Positions 12,801-24,750 of a stretch of 64,000 bases of DNA are shown piece by piece. This DNA is from Lineus longissimus (lineage: Eukaryota > Nemertea > Pilidiophora > Heteronemertea > Lineidae). Where the stretch lies: assembly GCF_910592395.1 (NCBI RefSeq), contig NC_088312.1, forward strand, positions 23,257,292 to 23,321,291. Reading direction: 5' to 3'. The position numbers were made by a program, and so were the translations under genes. Position 1 is the stretch's first letter. Each line of letters starts with the position of its first letter. Under the pieces are notes generated by a model that did no database searches, had not been told where the DNA came from, and saw only the letters and a program-made list of their open reading frames with translations.

Positions 12801-15800
12801 TCCGCCCAGCATTTTATCACCAGTTGCGACAGCTTGACGCTACACTCGCCAGGGGTGATGGTAGGACGGACCGGGTGTGTTCGACTATCCATCACCTTTT
12901 GGACTATCTCTGAGAAAAAAATGGAAGACTTGATCAATATTGATATGCATCAAATTTCCCAAATCGAGAAATATTACTCAGACTGACGAGTATCCGTACT
13001 TTTGTAATAAAAAAGGCAAGTGATGACGTCATATTTACGGCAACCAATCAACGATTGCAATAGGTTTTCGGGCGACGAGATCGGAAACATCCCTGGAAAC
13101 ATACTGGATACATGTATGTTGAGAAATGATAATAATTTCCAACATATTTCGAATTTGACTTCTGTTGCTGTTTCTCACTCAATGATAAGTAGACTCTTGA
13201 AAGTAGTAGTCTTGTAAGGGCTAAAGATGTAAGCACGATAGTTTCAAGGCAAAGTCCTTTTTATTATCAATTAAGGAGGTTCACAGAGTATATGTCGATA
13301 AGATCATCTCACCATCTGCTGCATAGCCCGCCTCTGTATTAGCAGTGTGGATGACATCATGATGCATATAGAATGGGCCCTTTCTTTCTATGATCTCCTG
13401 TAGTATGATAGCTAAACTATAGATGTCGCTCTGCTGATTTACTTGGCAATGGCGGCGTAGTACTTCCGGTGCCGTCCAGAGAAGATCTGCAGATTGATAA
13501 ACAATAGTTATAAGGAATATTATTGCCCTCAGTTCTTCCAGCAGCCATCTTGGATCTCAAGTACGACGCAGCTACCGGATGCACGAGAAAAGTGATCGTG
13601 TGCAGCTTTCGCTAAGCAAAAATAGCACCACTTTGCTATGCTATGTTATCCTATGTTACGGGTTACTCACCGTTTCCCGTTCTCGCAGATTCACGTTGCC
13701 ATTCCACGGGAGCAAAATCACCAAGTTTGACACTAAATCGGTTGTCAACGAGACAGTTGGAACTCTTCAGGTTACCATGACATTTAAACTTTGACATGTG
13801 TAAATACTGCAGGCCCTGTGGTTGAAAAGGAAAGGAAAATGGAAGTAACATATGGAGGGTCACATGACATGACCATCACTTGACCTATTATCCCGTTTTC
13901 ATGAAAGCATGGTTTTGACAATGCAACCACGAGAGTCATATTCTAAATATTGTGTAATCTGGACACTACCGATGGATTTGAACAACCTTTAAGGTTTGTT
14001 GCTAATTTCTTTAGATAATAATGATAATACCAACCTTGAGTATATCGTTGATCAATGAATGTCTAAACGACCAGTCTAAGTCGACATTTTCGTTTTCAAG
14101 AACATCCTGAAAGATACGTTAATTAAGTCAAACGGAAAGTACTTTTTAGTAATCAATGCATAGGTATATTTATATTAATAATAATGAACAAGGCTAGACT
14201 GCATAGAATACCGGAGGCAGTAGTGTGTTCCTGTTGAACAGTTTTATTCGAAACCTTGGCCTATTTCAGAAGGTAAAAGCCTGTTGTATCTTACCTGGAG
14301 GCTACCCTTTGAACAGTATTCAGATACTATGTGAACCTTTCCCGGTTCTATACAGGCACCAATGAACCTCAGGATGTTGGTATGCACGACATCGTGTAGC
14401 TGAAATATCAGAGAAAGAATTTAACTCGTAAAGAGGTTCCGTAGCACTGAGCATTGTAGGGGGAAACCGGAGCAAGCGAAAAACTCAAAGTTTGTATCCC
14501 TCTCTTAAGAAGTAGGGTTACCAGGAAAGGAAACACCGGCCTTCGTTGAATCACGTCTGATACTTTGAACAACTATTTTACAAACTTGCCATTCAGATAG
14601 CCTTAGGACTCTCGCGTTGCTTAATTTCGGTGTCGGTGTAGCATTTGTGGTTGTTCCTCATATTACAGAGTTCCCGTACAATAGACAGCCAATATGACTG
14701 TCAAATAGGGGGCAACATAGAAAAACGTGTCAATCGAACTTTCAGCGTTCTTTACCATTGTGGGGAAACACTCACAAGCAGAAACACTGAGATACGTCAG
14801 AGGAAGAAGATCTCCTCAGTGGTGACAATCGAACGTCTCTAAGGGAGAACACTCCAGAACTCTCGACACATTCTTATAAGAATTTTTGTTTTCAATTGCA
14901 TGCACCAAGGAGAGGTTTGAATAGAGCAACTCTACCTGTGACAGCTCGATCTTCAGCTCTCTGGTCAGCTTTATTTCATTTAGATGTTTAATATGCTTCA
15001 TAGCCACTATAACACCCTAAAACACGTTGAATGAAACTTGTTAATTACAATAACTTAACATAATGCTAATTAGCTGTCACAATAAATGTCTTTATCAGTT
15101 ACGAGAAATAAAACGTCAGAAAAGAACTCGTCGAACATTCTCTCAATGGCTTCATTGTCTTTATCGCTGAGGGAGAGAAAGCGAAAGAAAATCCGAAGAA
15201 AAATTCAAAAAGAGTTTGCAGCACTCAACAAGAAATCAAATCTATGCACGCTTGGCACATAGTCTATCAAGTATTACGTAACAAGGGGCTCTCTATTACA
15301 CTGCTGATTGTTCTATTGAATCACCAATAGAACGCTGTGGACAGAACAATTCATTGACAATAGAACTTGGCCACGGGTCAAGTCATCAGTGCCTTAAGGA
15401 GAGCGGAAAAGAAACAGACAAAACACTAGTTCATTCATTTTGAGGGGAGTGTAAGAGGGCCGTGTTTCTATTGTGTCAAGGTAAACTGATATCCACAATG
15501 GGATCTAAGGAAAAGTATATCCGCTCTATTGTTCATATTTGGCTCAAAACGCTCACATTGTATTGTCCAGTTGTAATGTATTCTTGTTCTCTAACCGAGT
15601 TGTTGCTCACTGATGTGCCCAATGATGCCACAGACATCTGAAAGAAAATAAAGTCAAGTATATAATCCCGCCACCAGTTGTGTGACAAATCGTTTGGTGA
15701 AATGCCGTCAGAGGCTGGAAAAAGATATATTGAGCGTCGTCACCAAGGTGGTACTTCTATTTCGTCATATTGCACCTTGAACATAATCATTATGTTTATT

Positions 15801-18800
15801 CGACCCTCACTTCGCAGACAATAAACAGTCCATTACCTTCAAAGGAAGCCCGCTCACACCTGGGCCTAAATACCTATTGTTCCACTGTCTCATCAAAGGA
15901 TTATCAGTGCAAATCTGAATAACATCGACCCCCACGTCATATCCGCACTGAACAATCATGCGGCTATTGTGGATGTTCTCATATTTTGGAGCAGCCCTGA
16001 AACCCATGCTGACACTTTTTCATGAATTGTTTCGATTTCCTGAATGTAACTTACACAACCGTTCGACCTAAACCTCATCATGGACCGCGACTTTCTCTCC
16101 TGCATAATGTCGCCAAAGTCAAGCTTCCATTTCATCTCGTTAACCAGTTTTTGCCACTGGAACCGCCTGGAAAAAATAATATTCTGTTTACAATCGCACT
16201 AAAATCAGAGCCCTGAACCATACCTACTCTGAAAAGCATCAAACCTCAAAAAGATTAAGGCAAGGTCGCCATCAATCAATCAATCAATCAATCAATCAAC
16301 ATTGCCTTTACCACCGTTGACGATCAATTCGTGTTATTACAGGATAGGAGCGTCTTTGACCAACTAATACTCATCCCCCGTGGATCAGAAAACATTGATT
16401 ACAGTGCACTTATTATTGCTATCGGATGACAAATGACAAAGATGAAGGAAGAAGGTCGGTGTAAAAGTAAAAAGTGTCCCCCCTAGAAAAAGTGTCCGGG
16501 CCTATTGTATTCTGACAGATTATGGCATATGGTTCTATAGAGGCAATGACCGTCACTAGCTCAGCGCATAATAGAATCCTTTGTTCCCGGACATTTTATC
16601 CTAGGCCATTTTAAACTTCTACACCGGCAGTCTTCAAGGATGACGCTGAAGCCGCGATTATATAAAGTTCACGTTTTCACATGTAACGTGTCACTGTTCA
16701 CTTTCTTGCGTGACATTTCCAAAGAGCGAGCAACATACGATTCACGATGACACTTTTCAGCTTCACGTCGTGTTTTCAAGCCTGAGTCAGTTAACTCGTG
16801 ACAAGTGAAACATGACAAATTACAAAGTGAATCCTATATGATTCTGGCCATAGAGGAAGATAGAACTAATAATGTCACAGCAATAATAATGACCAAATGT
16901 CACTTTGAAATCAACACTATATTGACGAACGTGTGGATATCAATACATCGTATTAACACGTTATTGCCTTTGTTGTAAAAACATTTGTACAACAATACAC
17001 CGACGTATCTTAAATTACTGTCACCCAGGACATTATATTACTACTGAGAACTGGCACAGCATTGACCGAATACATAATATCCACCATTCACACATTGTTA
17101 TCGAGTAAACTGCCATTGTTTGAGGCGCTTCAATGTCAATTGTCAAATATCACTGACCGATTCGGAAACAATGGCTGTAGTGTAGAATTTGGAAACAATA
17201 CATAAGCGCAGTGATTTGTAATTACTGTGAGGTGTCGGGTGTTGTATTGTGATGACTGTTTGTCTCCACTTATATACTGCTTTATGAAGTATAACGGCCT
17301 GCCACAGTGTTAGTCAAGGAAAGAGTTATCGAACAAGATATAGATAGCCCCATCGGCGAAACGGACGCAGTGTGCTGCATATTGCTGCCAGTAATGCAAC
17401 AGGCCAAATACGCTGTCGTTGCGCGCAAATTGTTGGGACAGATGATACATCTGACTATTACTATGGGTGTATGTATGCGTTTAAATAAACGCCAGAATCA
17501 TGTTGGCATACAGTGTTTCTCCTTATCTAAACAGATATTTTTGATGATGATAAAGCAACAAACTGTAAGGTTATCTCTATTGAGGCCATTTCAATGATTT
17601 CACCTAAATTAATATAAGGTTTGTAGTTGACTCGTAGTGCCCACCTGTATAGAAGGTACACAACCCCTAACACCACGAACATCCCCACGAACAGGCAGCT
17701 GATTACGGCGGCCAGAACGGTGATGAGTTGTCTCATTTCATCTAAAAAGAAAAAAAAAGGAAAACCTCATTTGTTTGTGATGTGTATCTAGGCTTAAACC
17801 TTAATTGGCGTCCAGACGTAATGGCACGCAAAAACTCATCTCGCATTAGAAGAAAGATACTCCTTGGAGAATACCTCCTTAATGTGGAAGAAACGCTGAA
17901 AGTGAAGAGAAACCTATGAGATCAAATTCAGGAGGCCAAATTTCATCACGTCAAGAACGCTCGAAACACTCGTAACATCCGAAACAAAAGGTGCATACCT
18001 CCACTCCCTGCATTATCCTTTTTGCAAAAGCATTCAGGGTCAACAGAGATATTTACGACCAAGCCGGATTTTTTTCGTTCTGCTGGTCTTACCTTCCTCA
18101 CAGAATTCATTGTTGTATCCGCAGGGAGGGTGATCGATTGGTGGGCCATTCGGACCTGGCCACACGATGGTCTTCTTCACCACGAAACTGGTGTTTTGGC
18201 TGAAGTAGTCGGCAACTATCTGAAAAGGCAATCACATAGAATTCAAAAGATCATGGTAGTTGTTCTTCTTGATCCTGGCGAAGTCATCATGTATCTTAAA
18301 GTTCGTTTTGACACTGGGTCAACAATATGAACTCGATGGTGTAACGGTAGGCTGAACCTTACCTCAATATCGCCTGTGTTAACATCTTGCATGTGCTTGA
18401 TGGTGTAGGCTTGTTCTCGGTCACCATTTGTGTTCAGATTCAAGTCTCCAGTGATACCTGACGACAACAGAAAGAAGGTAAAAAAGGTTTCTTTCGTATG
18501 AAAAGAACAAAGGGTAAAACAAATGTTAAGTTTACTTAGTATATCAAAAATGAAAAACTGTCGTAGTCGACGAAAAGCTAACTGACAAATATCTTGGTGG
18601 TGTATGGCTCACTTCGGAGATTTCGAATTTGATACCTAAATACTGGAGACATTTCCAAAACCTGATGTGTTAGACACAGCTGGTTCAATCATTACTTAGT
18701 ATGTCTTTGGTTGAGTATTGTATTCAAACTGGTGATAATGCGGACGTGCATGCCTCGACTAAAGATATGTCCTTACAACTGTACAATCATGCTTTAGTGA

Positions 18801-21800
18801 AAATCCCTTTTTATCTCTTACTCTTAAAAGATCGGCCCCACAGTCGGCGCGACACTGCTGTTCCATTATTGATTGGGCCTCCCCCTGATATGGTTTCGTT
18901 CATGGAGATGGCGTATAGGTAAACTGCTTCGTAGAGGTTGGCAGCAGGGTAGGGCAGCTGGAACACAAATGAGAGTTACAGAATGACGTCATCACTTCCA
19001 ATATACACTTAACATTTCCAAAATGGAATCGACCTAATTCGCCATATTGGTCCATCCTCTACTGCATAGAGAAGAACAGTGAGTGATGGCCACCATCTTG
19101 ACAATCAGTTTACGTTTCCGACAGCATTGAAACCACAACCAGATTTCGGATGGCCTTTGCAGTGTTGTGATATCCATGCCTTGAGAAACTGACACTAAAA
19201 GGCAGTGTGAGCTTTTGCGAGATTTTTCTTCTTCACTATTGTGAGTAGACATGTGGTATTGTCCTTGTTTCAATGACCAATGCAGCAAAAAATCCAAACC
19301 TTCCATAACAAAGTCTGTGCTCAGTTGGATGTAAAAACACCTAGAAAACACTACTCGCAGGGATAGATAAACGGTCGCAGCTGGGGACATTTGCTTCCCA
19401 GGTACGAATATCCTGAGCCATAAAAGCTGTCTTACCACTTCATCTTTATTGTAGTCAAAGCCGAACCTCTCCTTCGAGATGTTCTTGACCCTGGCCTGGA
19501 ACTGATCGTACTCAAGCGATGTGTCTCGGTTGTAGTAGGACACGAAGAAAAAGGCCATGTAGGCTTCCTTGGCCAAATCGTCCTTGTCATCACCCTGTAG
19601 AGCGCGAAGAATACCTGAAGGTTATTGTCATGGGACAGAACATTGTGCTTTAATAAGGTCCAGCTACCAACAACCGTAAATTCGAAGGTAAAGATTTCCA
19701 ACAGAATTGGTAGACCTACCCGACTCCATCCAAAGTCGCCAAATGATCGTTTCTGAGTGTAAAAGTCTACGGAGATGAAGATGTACTTCCCCTCATCGAT
19801 GAGGCCTTGCTCCTTGGCTGCTACTGCGATATCACGGATCACTCCCCCGGTAGTCGCCACCAATATTACTAATATCACAAGGAAGTTAACAGTTTTGTAT
19901 AGATATTCATTAGTACAATTTAGGAAGGAACATAAAATGTCCTGGTACCCCCCCCCGCGAATAAACTTAGGAAGTTTGCAATCCGCCTGTACCTTATATC
20001 CCTTAACTTCGGACAGCCGATAATCCAACACTGCAGGTTCAAAAGGCTTCCCCCAGGCTCAGGTTCCCTCTTGCACAAAAATGACAAAATCCCGTGGATT
20101 TTCTCAGTTTGCTGGCTTATAAATTACACGACATCTTCCAACTACTGAAGTTTGGTTCAGACGCGTTCAGATATTAATTATCGTTATCGTTACAAAAGAA
20201 ATCCACCTACTTCGACTGACCAATGCAGACTTGGCCACTGCCTCTTCCACGGTCAGATCAGATCCTATACCAAGTTGTATAAACTCAGCAATGGTGAAGT
20301 TATCCGACTCATCTAGCAAGGTCTTCAGCGCGTTCGCCGTGTACCGCCACACAATATCTGGGTGCATCTCCCAGATGATACTGACGCGATTCCACTTGTT
20401 GAATTCGAGAATTTTCCGAACTGCCATGGCCGTTTTCTCGAATGAACCAAGAAATCTGGTGAGGGTCTGAAAGGGTGAATATTTTTTGGCTGATACATCA
20501 TTCTTTTTGGCCTGGCCTTTGAAACGCGCCGCAAACGAGGACTGCTCGTCTGCGGGTAATCACTGGATTTGATATCTATTGGCAGGTCACTGCGATAACC
20601 ACCGAAAACGAGAGATTTAATGTAAGTCCCGATCATGGCGGCCAAGCAGTATCGCTGAAAGGGCTTTGGGCACCCCGGCACCAGTGACATCCGACACACA
20701 TTGATACCATAGGGGATCCAATTATAGCTTTCAGCCTCCACGAAAAAAGTGGAATTTCGTTGTGGATTTAGGCAACGACCTTTCTGCAAGTTAATAATAT
20801 TGTTGAATTCCGTGGTTCTGAGCCAGCATGCATGTTTGATATACCGTATACCGGGTGCTGGGGTTTTACTTAAAGATGTTCAACCTACCGGAAATTCGTT
20901 CTTGTTGATCATTTCAATGTCATCACACAGTCCGGAGAAGCACGGGATGTTGAGGTACGCCGCCAGTCGCCCAACCATCCGGCACACCGCAGAGCATGCC
21001 GGCCCGATGATGACGTCATAGGATGAGTTGGAAAACGCTGTGAATGCATTTCCTATTAAAATGAGAGAGAAAAGACATTATTGGTGGAGAAACAAGAACT
21101 TGTTGGGAATGGAAGTTCGTTTACAACGCATACAGTGTCAGAGAAACGGCGTCTTCATAACCTCGGCCTTTGGTAGAAAGCCTTTATTTACAAAATATTC
21201 ACTTCATAATGATAAGATTCAGAGTATCTTATTTTTCAGATGCAACTTGTATAGGTCATTCGAAACCATGAAATATGTAAAGTAAAAGCAAGTTGCTTAA
21301 CTGGAGTGGGATTCGAACGACGGATCTCCAGATTGTCGGTCGAGCGATCAAAGTTCTCTGTTCTCGACTTCGTGTCTTGGCCACACAATTTGTTCAACAT
21401 TATTGAATTTCCAGAGTATTCTCTCCCAGATACTCCCAACATACATTGTCGGTGTATGACGAAGTCAGATATCGGGATGTGAAGGCCAGAACTCTTGGGC
21501 AGCAGCTCGAGAGATGGATGATGGCGAAGACCACGACCGATCAGAACTTACCAAAGCCGTAGATGGCATCGCATTTCGAGTTGACGAATTCAGTGTTGAT
21601 ATGATAGCCGGGGAGTAAACCTTCAGCCTCGATGTCTTCGATTGCTGCTATTACTGCAAAAAAGCAGTGGAACGGAGCTCGTAACCTATCGATCTGTATC
21701 CAATTATCAAAACGAATCAAGGAGGATTCACGAAGGGCGTAATGGGAGAATTCGTACCGCGCCAGACGACGTTAAAAACCTCACACTTCATCGTAACTTC

Positions 21801-22584
21801 TTCCTCGACGAGTTAAATGGGGTCATTTGGCAATAAGTTGGAAGGACTGTTAGGGAAGAGCGCAAATCCGCGCGATACATGACTGACTATTTCAGAATTT
21901 TGCCTGACTTAAATGACACTATACAGCAATCAATGAACTTCTCATGACTATGATATGTCGAAAGATGATTTGATCGGTTGAAATAGTTGTAACCCAAAGC
22001 ATGGTGGTGAGAGACAGTTCGACAATGATAAAACTATGACAGCAATGAAAGTTATTGTGACTTTCAGTAAGATGGTGCTGGTTGATATGGTGATCTTCTT
22101 CGTAGATGTTCATGAGAGTGGATGAGTTTACTAAGCAAATTACGAGAAGACTTCCTGTTTGTGACTACACCAGTTTATGCTCGTCATTGTGCATCTTTAC
22201 GTTAACTAAGTGGGTGCTTAGTATCACCATAACGAACATTCTACTGAAACTATCTTAAATAAATTCAGAGAGCCCATATCTTGATGCTACAGTGAAACCC
22301 CGGTAACACGACCACTCATTGGTGCAAGCGAATACAAGGCTGTTGACATTACGACAACCGGACAATGGCAAGTCTCTAGGTCTCATTGAAATTGAGAAAG
22401 ATGTGGCAATTGGAAGATGAATATCCCTACCTGCTCCACCGGACATTTCCGCCCCGAATGGGAACTTAAAGCCCGGGAACCCTGGCGTCTGTGGCAATAG
22501 CACCATCATTTTCAACTGCGTCTGTTGTCCAGAAATCGACAAAAACGCCGCCATTAAAATAAAACACGTGAAGACAGAATCCAT
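9846..22584 (-). CDS. Receptor (membrane) guanylyl cyclase, natriuretic-receptor type, 24 exons, 1048 aa
   Basis: A single-pass receptor that makes cGMP when an extracellular ligand binds. Exon ends in coding order: 22584-22431, 21653-21552, 21052-20889, 20466-20211, 19868-19720, 19594-19436, 18957-18822, 18457-18363, 18219-18093, 17741-17645, 16166-16055, 15637-15557, 15016-14936, 14399-14295, 14106-14035, 13815-13671, 13486-13313, 12909-12735, 12223-12080, 11831-11639, 11483-11309, 10889-10791, 10225-10134, 9905-9846. Phases agree throughout (3147 nt). Domains: signal peptide ([16 protein letters not shown]), ANF-receptor ligand-binding domain (to about residue 450), one TM helix ([20 protein letters not shown]), kinase-homology domain, coiled-coil dimerisation hinge (exon 19) and a class III cyclase domain. 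The kinase domain is a pseudokinase: HGNLKSSN replaces HRDLKxxN and GDFAP replaces the DFG loop. Cyclase residues are intact: YFSDIVGFT carries the metal Asp, VETIGDAY carries the GTP-selecting Glu, and [18 protein letters not shown] carries the GTP-selecting Cys and the transition-state Arg. Length is typical of NPR-A/B-like cyclases; the ligand is unknown. Confidence 0.96.
15847..15930. repeat. Single copy of the 3-kb minisatellite repeat inside an intron
   Basis: This 84-bp stretch in the intron between guanylyl cyclase exons 11 and 12 resembles 3198-3279, including bases beyond the array unit. On the minus strand it lies in a 66-codon open frame (15807-16007) reading NPLMRQWNN where the other copy reads NPLIGLKNN. 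Both neighbouring exons join in phase 0 without it, so I treat it as a dispersed repeat, not an exon. Confidence 0.55.
16271..16299. repeat. (ATCA)n microsatellite
   Basis: About seven perfect tetranucleotide copies in an intron of the guanylyl cyclase gene, just upstream of exon 11. Confidence 0.95.
21297..21365 (-). repeat. tRNA-derived SINE remnant
   Basis: The minus strand carries a pol III B-box-like GTTCGAATCCC, preceded by GACCGACAATCTGGAGATC, which looks like the anticodon arm and variable region of a tRNA. No full cloverleaf can be closed and no A-rich tail is clear. It sits in intron 2 of the guanylyl cyclase gene, in the same orientation as that gene. Confidence 0.5.
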
Positions 22585-22717
22585 CTTTAGTAGGCCTATT
22601 TGGTCTATGTTTTCACTTTATGGCTACATCCTTCAACAGCAACGAACAATCATAACAACGGAACAATTTACGCATCTTTACAATATAGCAGACGACATGA
22701 CTGACAGCTATCCCGCC

Positions 22718-22744
22718 ACTTATATAACAGTCGACGCTGATTGG
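22718..22744 (-). promoter_or_regulatory. CCAAT plus TATA core promoter of the guanylyl cyclase gene
   Basis: Read on the minus strand, CCAATCAG (22744-22737) is followed by TTATATAA (22727-22720), about 10 bp apart, with the ATG about 136 bp further downstream at 22584. Order, strand and distance suit a core promoter with a 5' UTR of roughly 100 nt and no intervening intron. The inference rests on motif geometry alone. Confidence 0.5.
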
Positions 22745-23064
22745 TCGATAATCTATAAAAATCAATCTCCACGCTGTGATGCTGAGTAGTATGCGAAGGT
22801 GCGAGATTCTGTGCATATTTTCACTGTTGCAAACCAACAACATGATTTTTGTGATGATCGCCTCCATGGAATTGTATCAAGAGACTGAGAAAAACATCAC
22901 TACAAAAAGGAAATGTATCCCACGATACCTTCCTAGGCTGGCGAATAGTTTTTTTCTCAAGAGTATATGTGGATCACCCTGTATATATAGGGGTCCAGCT
23001 TTGTTAGGGTAAGTCATTATGATAGATGAGAGCTCCTCATCTTTTGTAATTAGTCTCCGCCTTA

Positions 23065-23140
23065 ACTGAGTCCCCCCCCCCCCTACTGAAATGTCATGGT
23101 CCTTCTACATGTAGCTCTCTTTTACATGGAAACAACCAAA
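23065..23140. repeat. Dispersed repeat copy (family with 10.7, 33.9 and 39.5 kb)
   Basis: The run of C followed by CTACTGAAATGTCATGGTCC and then ATGGAAACAACCA matches the order and sequence of motifs at 33958-34035. Related pieces lie at 10722-10760 and 39500-39565. No coding capacity is seen, so this is probably a nonautonomous DNA element family. Confidence 0.5.
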
Positions 23141-24750
23141 GCTTAAATTAATTTTGATTGGTTTAACTGAAAGAGATAACGTCCTTTAATGATACTTATC
23201 ATAACCGTTAGATATAACGTGATGTTTGTCCTTTTAAACACCTGCGACCAGGGCGTACCTTGACCGCTCCCCACCAAGGTAGTCATGAAGGCGCAGTATC
23301 ATTTTGCATCACGCTTTCACATTTGTTACCACTAATGAATATCAAACAGATTCGCATGATAATTACGGATTACGTTTTCACCTCAAAGATAACTATCACT
23401 CAGGTTCGACTAGCCTTCCACTTTTTTATGCAAAAACGAAAGTATGTTTATATAACTAATAAAGTTGTTTCGGTTGCTGCGGCATTAATTTGCGGTTCAA
23501 AAATCAGAACGATCATGCAGCGGTATTAATGATGCGCTAATTAGCAAAACATATGGGTTAATAAGCAACAACGAAGAGTTGATTAGCAGGCGCATCATGT
23601 TGCGTCATAGCACGGGCGGCACGTCGACCGATAATTGCAAGTGACAGTTAGGTGATTTTTATGATTTAATGTGCGATGATCTAAATGAATGGTTTAGCAC
23701 CTTCACCGTGAGTTGATGAACGAGCTTTGTTAATAAAGACTTTTATTACATAACTAATGATACACGGAAGGATATCTAGTAACAAATGGCCAATTAACAC
23801 ATTTGAGGATCAAGTGGGTTAACTTCCCACGTAAATTACTGCATCATTTGCTGAAGCCACTTCAGACTTTGACCGAAAACAGTCGGAGGGGGCACTCAGA
23901 AGACCTAGAGAGTTCGGACAACTTTCCCCTCCCCTTCCCCCGTCCCGACTTGATGCTACACTTATACGATGGGTCATCGTCAAACGGATGAAAACATCAA
24001 GTACTTAACCTTCTATTTCAAAACACTGTGCCTAATATTCGTGACAGAGAGACAAAACAAGGTCCAATGGGCTCGTGGTTGGTGTAGGGTGATAGGGGGT
24101 ATCCTGGACAAACCAGCCAGACACAACTCGAATTTGGTTAGACAACGATAACCATATGGGTTGGTGCAAAATTTGAAAGAAGTCAAAACTCACATTTTAA
24201 TGTTTAGTCTGAGGTGACTTGACATAAACTGATACCTCACTGTCGGCATTGATGGTGTGACTGAACGCCGCTCGGGTTGGAGCTGTCACTTTGTCGAAGA
24301 CTTCGACTCGTGCTCCTCGGTTTCGGCCAGCATTTTACCTCCAGCCTCGCGGTGTTTGGTGACAGAGAATGTTTCAATGGATCTTTTCGATTGATCGTAT
24401 TTGGGTGACACAACCAATAGCTCGAGTTCGGTATCAATTCCCTTATCAATGTCATAGGGTCATCTTCATTCCACAGTCCTAATTTCATCCACGTACCGTT
24501 GATTTTACGATACAGCCTTCATTTACGTGCATCGCGCATGCCATTTATTGGTTTGACCTGGTAACATTTTGGTACGTGGTCATCAAAACAGTAAGCTGAT
24601 TGACACTCAAAACAGAGAGAATGACACTTTCTATTCGACGGCTACCTGTCTTGGGCGCTATTTGAGGTGAAGGCTGGAATTGCTGTTTTGCCTAGTCGCC
24701 TGCTGAGTCAAGGAAAGGTGTATCAGACACTCCGAGAAATCAGCCAGAGA

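Larger units (their letters stand above)
22585..24750. other. Intergenic between divergent guanylyl cyclase and otopetrin 1
   Basis: The two flanking genes are transcribed away from each other, so both 5' control regions lie here. The guanylyl cyclase side has CCAAT and TATA motifs; no such pair is evident near the otopetrin start. A 12-base C run lies at 23072-23083 and a dispersed-repeat copy at about 23065-23140. Short open frames have no recognisable product. Confidence 0.6.

Noticed and set aside
15807-16007. 66-codon minus-strand frame between guanylyl cyclase exons 11 and 12, considered as an extra exon
   Set aside because: Exons 11 and 12 join in phase 0 without it, the position falls in a conserved juxtamembrane region with no such insert in the family, and part of it matches the dispersed repeat at 3 kb.
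18570-18800. Plus-strand stretch resembling the C-terminal part of a LINE reverse transcriptase ([16 protein letters not shown])
   Set aside because: Similarity is suggestive only, there is no catalytic motif, the frame is broken, and it runs up to real guanylyl cyclase exon 7 on the other strand.
24237-24488. 83-codon minus-strand frame upstream of otopetrin 1
   Set aside because: Low-complexity Ser/Arg/Pro-rich translation, no family and no splice context.
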